Positions 60,445 through 64,000 of a DNA stretch of 64,000 bases are shown piece by piece. Origin of the DNA: Isochrysis galbana (lineage: Eukaryota > Haptophyta > Isochrysidales > Isochrysidaceae); NCBI GenBank assembly GCA_018136815.1, contig CM030937.1, positions 2,366,887 to 2,430,886 on the forward strand, read 5' to 3'. Numbering within the stretch: position 1 is the first letter of the stretch; the number at the start of each line of letters is the position of its first letter. A program made the translations under genes and the position numbers. The notes beneath the pieces were generated by a model. The model saw only the letters and a list, made by a program, of their open reading frames with translations. It was not told the DNA's origin and searched no databases.

Positions 60445-61716
60445 TTGATTTTTCGGTTTTTCGTCGGCAACCCGACAAGCAGTAGCAACATGGGGAAGCG
60501 CAAGAGTCAGGGGAGCAGCGCCGACGAGGAGTTGTTCGAGGTGGACCGCATCAAGGCGCGCAAACTGGAGAACGGCCACCCCGTGTACCTGATCGCATGG
60601 AAGGGCTACGCGGACGAAAAGCACGACACCTGGGAGCCCTTGTCCAACCTGGCCGGCATCGAGCAAGACGTGGCAGCGTTCGAGGCCAAGCAGCGGAAGG
60701 AGATGCTGGACTTCGCGGAGAACCTGCGGGCGAGGAAGAAGAAGCAGGCGGACACGAACAAGGCGTTGGACAATGAGGAGGCCGACAGCTCGGCACGAAC
60801 AACCTGGGCCTCTCTGCTGCACCCCGCCAATGCGGGCGGTGCGGATTCAAAGAGTCTGTTGAAGGGAACCATTTCCAAGTCCGCCACCGGACTCGAAGGG
60901 AAGAAGAAGGCAGCCATATGGATGAGGTACAAGCCCGACGTGTCCACGAACGCCAAGCCGAAGCACTACGTTTGCCAAGAGCTGGTAGGCCAAGGTGAGA
61001 AGGCCAAGATCTGCGGCACGGTCCTCAACGCATCGACAGGTCCGACGAGCTTGTGGAATCATCACGCCGGCAAGCACAAGAACGCCTACCAGGAGCTGAA
61101 GGGCTACCTCAACGTCGAGGTGTCCGACCCCGGCGTGAGCATTGGCGACTCGTTCCAACGCACCCTTAAGGCGGCTGCGTTCTCTGACGCCCGCAAGGCT
61201 GAGTGCGATTTGGCGTGCGCTCGCTGGCTCGTCAAGTCGGCGAGGCCAGTGTCGTTGCCCGAGACGGACGAGCCGTTCCGCAACATGATCTCCATCTTGA
61301 CGCGCGACGCATGGAAGCCACCAAACCGTCGCAACGTGGCTGACAACATCCTCAAGCTCTCGGCAAGTGGTCAAGTGCGCGTCCAAGTTTGGTTTAGCAA
61401 CATGGTGATGGACGGCGTCAAACCATCTATGGCCGGAGACATCTGGTCGCACAAGGGCTGCTCCCTCATGGGCATTTGCATGTACGGCATCAACTCCAAC
61501 TGGGTGCTCGACGAGTGGCTGGTGGCCGCCACACCGTTCGGTACGACTCGGCACACGGGCAAGGCCATCGACGATGTGACCGTTGAGGCTTTGCAGCGCC
61601 AGGGCCCTGATGAGTCGCTACAACAAGCGCATAGTGGGTTGATCGTGGCTTTGAAGCAATTTCTCATTTACTTTTATCTCTTGTATCTCACTATTGCCTT
61701 ACGTGATTACTATTGA
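60445..61716 (+). CDS. hAT transposon ORF2: chromodomain + BED-like finger + transposase start
   Basis: The frame encodes 423 residues; the Met before GKRKSQGSS (near 60490) may be the real start. Residues about 30-85 form a chromodomain (FEVDRIKARKLENGHPVYLI, then AWKGYADEKHDTWEPL) with the aromatic positions Y/W/W in place. A BED-like finger follows at about 170-212 (YVCQELVGQG ... CGTVL ... LWNHHAGKH). Then comes hAT transposase sequence, with DIWSHKGCSLMGICMYGINS matching the catalytic-domain block D-x-WS---. The frame ends soon after HTGKAIDDVT, so the C-terminal dimerisation domain is absent. A chromodomain on a hAT protein would be expected to direct insertion to methylated-histone chromatin, by analogy with chromoviruses. 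Confidence 0.75.
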   Translation: MIFRFFVGNPTSSSNMGKRKSQGSSADEELFEVDRIKARKLENGHPVYLIAWKGYADEKHDTWEPLSNLAGIEQDVAAFEAKQRKEMLDFAENLRARKKKQADTNKALDNEEADSSARTTWASLLHPANAGGADSKSLLKGTISKSATGLEGKKKAAIWMRYKPDVSTNAKPKHYVCQELVGQGEKAKICGTVLNASTGPTSLWNHHAGKHKNAYQELKGYLNVEVSDPGVSIGDSFQRTLKAAAFSDARKAECDLACARWLVKSARPVSLPETDEPFRNMISILTRDAWKPPNRRNVADNILKLSASGQVRVQVWFSNMVMDGVKPSMAGDIWSHKGCSLMGICMYGINSNWVLDEWLVAATPFGTTRHTGKAIDDVTVEALQRQGPDESLQQAHSGLIVALKQFLIYFYLLYLTIALRDYY

Positions 61717-62189
61717 TTGCGTCCTATGAGTATGAGCTATGAGTTGTAAGTAAGTGTAGCACCTACGCGAATGTTAGCTAGGTGCGTATCGATGCGCGCG
61801 GAGCGCGCTAGCTCTATAGCCGAGAGCAAAGCAAAATACCCGCGAAATTTGGGTGGAGCGGGCCCGAAACTTAGTGAAATGCGTGCGAAATTTCGAAACG
61901 AAATTTGGGCGGGGCCGAAACGAAACTCTGGCCTGGGCCAAGTCACTCACTATGGGGGTGCGGAGGGCACCAGCTGCAATGGGTAAATGACGGGCTAAAT
62001 AAGCTCCCTATAGGCTCCGGTAGGATGGATCAGCAAAAAAAGTGGGGGTTGTCCGGCGAAATTTTCGAAAAATACCGAATTTCAGGCCTTCGAAGACGGT
62101 GCGCGAAATACAGTCGGGCCCCCTCCGGTATATTTTTAGTGAGGCCGTTCATGCAAGGCACAAATATCGAAAGACGAGGAAATTGCTGT

Positions 62190-62760
62190 CGCCAGCTCAC
62201 TAGGTCTACCACGCTTGGAACCATATCAAGAAATGCCGCCCTAGCACTCACGCCAATCGCCCCACATCGCGTCGAAATTGGCCGTGTGTGGGTCGACAAC
62301 AACGCCAACGTTACCCGGCCGAACGAGCCGGAGTGCCCAACTTTCGAACACGACCGGGCGCGCTGCTGGCGCTTTCACGTTCACCCACTTGGACAGAATG
62401 GCTCGCCAGGCACCATATCAAGAAATTCCGCCCTAGCAGTCAGGCCAATCGCCCCAGCCGCCCGCGCGCATCGCGCTGAAGTTGGCCGTGTGTGGGCCGA
62501 CAACAACGTTAAGTCTACAGGCCGAAGCACGCCCGAGTGCCCAACTTTCGAACACGACCGGGCGCGCTGCCGGCGCTTTCACGTTTCACGTTCACCCACT
62601 TGCACAAAATGGCTTGCCAGACACCATATCAAGAAATGCCGCCCTAGCAGTCACGCCAATCGCCAAAGCCGCCCGCGCGCATCGCGTCGAAGTTGGCCGT
62701 GTGTGGCGACGTCAACAACGCCAACGTTACCCGGCCGAACAAAAAAAAACCTTTTAAAAT
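62190..62760 (+). repeat. Three tandem copies of a ~190-210-bp unit
   Basis: The marker ccatatcaagaaatgccgcc starts at 62221, 62413 (variant attccgcc) and 62624. Each unit continues with gccaatcgcc, cgaa(a/g)ttggccgtgtgtgg and a gccgaac/gccgaagc motif; cgaacacgaccgggcgcgct occurs in the first two. Periods are 192 and 211 bp, and the third copy is truncated at about 62750. Reading frames crossing it are repetitive and not conserved in frame between units. No gene is supported between 61950 and 62958. Confidence 0.8.
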
Positions 62761-62972
62761 TCTCGCCTCGCGCGTGGCTATGGGGTTAACTACTGTAGCC
62801 ACGCCCATTTCCCTTCCTCTCCCTCACTTCCCGCCTTGCGGCGACTCCCCTCGTGCTCTACTTAGGGGCCCAGGTTGCGGGGGGGGGCCGGGTTGGGCGG
62901 GGTGCACCGGCCCCCGGTGGTCTGTTTTCGCCTTCCTCCTGTGCCTTCGGGTGGCCCGTTAGAACTGTCTTA

Positions 62973-63856
62973 AATAAATAAAATAATCAATGTTATATCC
63001 TAGCCAACCCCACTAGCTTATTGGACACAACTTTTCCGTCCCGGAATCCCGCCATGCCTGACGAGCCAGGTGTCCGAGTGCTACCGGGGGGTGGGGGCAC
63101 TGCCCCCTCCCCTCGATATTTGTCCTCCCCCCAGTGCACGCACCGACCCCGCGCACCCCAGCGCGTCCTCTCCTCGAGTCCACGCTGGGGGAAAACCCCT
63201 TTCGGGTAAAAGCAACGCGGGGGGGGGGGGCATTCGTGAGATAGGGGCCCAGAAGCGCTAATCTCCCTCGCTAGTGCGAGTGGCCGCGGCGAGCCGCGGC
63301 CCTTCCCTCCTGGCTCTGGCGCCCCCGTCTTCTCTTACCCAAACGGGGCGAGAAGACACGTCACTGCCGGAGGGGAGAGCTGCCGCTCCCCCCTCCCCTC
63401 CCTCTTTCCTTTTCCTCCTCTCTTCCCTGCGGCGGGGGCCCATGGCGCGCGCCTGCGGCCCCTCGCTCAGGTCCCCAGATGGCCTGCAGGGCCTGGGAGC
63501 ACAGCTCAGGGGGCAGGTGAGGCTGGGGCATGGCCCTGGCCCCTCCTGCCTCTCCCTCGCTGGCGCTCCGAGCCCCTGCGGGTCGACTGGAGCTGGCTGG
63601 GGGGTCCTGAACAGGGGGGCCCAGGGGGAGGAGGGGCTGGTCAGAGGAATGGGCAGGCCACGACGGGCCAAGGCGGGCGAGTCAGGCGGGCCTGTGAGGA
63701 GAGGAATAGGTCAGCAGGGCTGTGTGCTCCTGGCAAGCCATCAGGCGTGCCAGGAGAGTGGGTGGATCCTCCCCCATGGCAGGGGAGGAGTGGAGAGAGA
63801 GGGGGGCTCGTGCCCCCCCATCCCCCATGGGCGAACTAAGTATAAACTTAGTTGCT
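62973..63856 (-). mobile_element. Structured retroelement E5 (same subtype as E1)
   Basis: This 884-bp element has the target duplication ttagaactgtctta at 62959-62972 and 63857-63870. On the minus strand the 5' hairpin is caactaagt-ttat-acttagttc, then the G-run/C-run hairpin. The 3' end is ggggttggctaggatataac, then a tattttatttattta tail. It is the cleanest uninterrupted copy of the subtype and the reference for reading E1 and E4. Confidence 0.92.
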
Positions 63857-64000
63857 TTAGAACTGTCTTATGGACGCGGTTGTCTCGTCATTGGTGAGTT
63901 GTCTTTCTCTTGTAACGCTGTCTTCTTCGCGTGGGTCATATTCGGGGAGGGAGGTGTGCTTCGACCTCAGGCGAGTCTCTCGGCGAGGCCGAGTGCTGTC

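Larger units (their letters stand above)
58694..61941 (+). mobile_element. hAT-superfamily DNA transposon
   Basis: Terminal inverted repeats TTGGCCCAGGCCAGAGTTTC and GAAACTCTGGCCTGGGCCAA are flanked by a perfect 8-bp duplication gtcactca at 58686-58693 and 61942-61949. Subterminal repeats of cgaaatttgggtg/cgaaatttgggc occur at both ends (58727-58828 and 61842-61920). The 3,248-bp element contains two transposase-like frames in the same orientation. Confidence 0.92.

Noticed and set aside
1..64000. CRISPR arrays, operons, bacterial origins, rRNA genes
   Set aside because: No regularly spaced identical repeats of CRISPR type, no rRNA-like blocks, and genes with spliceosomal introns show the DNA is eukaryotic.

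Overview
The window is nuclear DNA of a repeat-rich, unicellular, probably algal eukaryote. Its genes carry short GT-AG introns (about 60-260 bp). The gene set is eukaryotic: a GPI-transamidase catalytic subunit, a TMEM260-type mannosyltransferase, an importin alpha, a giant PPR protein, a SET/2-oxoglutarate-oxygenase fusion and a hybrid histidine kinase. That combination fits a microalga of the haptophyte, pelagophyte/stramenopile or prasinophyte kind. I cannot place it more precisely from the sequence.

Layout. 1-0.65 kb: 5' part of a minus-strand Arg/Tyr/Gly-rich protein. 0.8-2.4 kb: purine-rich inverted repeat and a fold-back element. 2.4-3.1 kb: LINE endonuclease remnant. 3.8-5.5 kb: two nested retroelement insertions. 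6.7-10.7 kb: TMEM260-like gene (minus). 11.8-13.4 kb: two more insertions. 13.6-15.7 kb: 31-bp promoter-like array and GPI8/PIGK. 15.8-16.5 kb: insertion. 17.8-26.6 kb: seven-exon PPR gene (2,602 aa). 26.6-27.4 kb: LINE RT scraps. 28.2-30.8 kb: SET-oxygenase. 31-34.3 kb: tandem repeats, an unidentified nuclear-type protein and an insertion. 36.2-38.3 kb: importin alpha. 38.9-40.3 kb: insertions. 41.8-43.3 kb: NmrA-like reductase in four exons. 44.3-45.1 kb: cytochrome b561 frame split by a 498-bp DNA element. 45.7-49.2 kb: hybrid histidine kinase. 50.6-55.4 kb: retroelement insertion harbouring a truncated Ty3/gypsy. 56.8-58.1 kb: MDR-like oxidoreductase. 58.7-61.9 kb: hAT transposon with chromodomain ORF. 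62.2-63.9 kb: tandem repeat and a last insertion.

The most striking content is a family of apparently non-coding retroelements of about 0.4-0.95 kb. Nine insertions have perfect or near-perfect target-site duplications (TSDs) of 10-17 bp that differ from site to site, plus A/T-rich tails, as expected of target-primed reverse transcription. They start with a small hairpin whose paired bases covary between copies, followed by a G-run/C-run hairpin. They share an internal core but combine it with different 5' hairpins and at least three different 3' tails. One copy sits inside another. One carries a 4-kb gypsy fragment. No encoded protein was found in them, so they probably depend on LINE machinery such as that whose fragments lie in the window.

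Gene models were assembled by hand from reading frames, splice signals and remembered family motifs. Exon phases were checked arithmetically for all the multi-exon models. No database search was possible.
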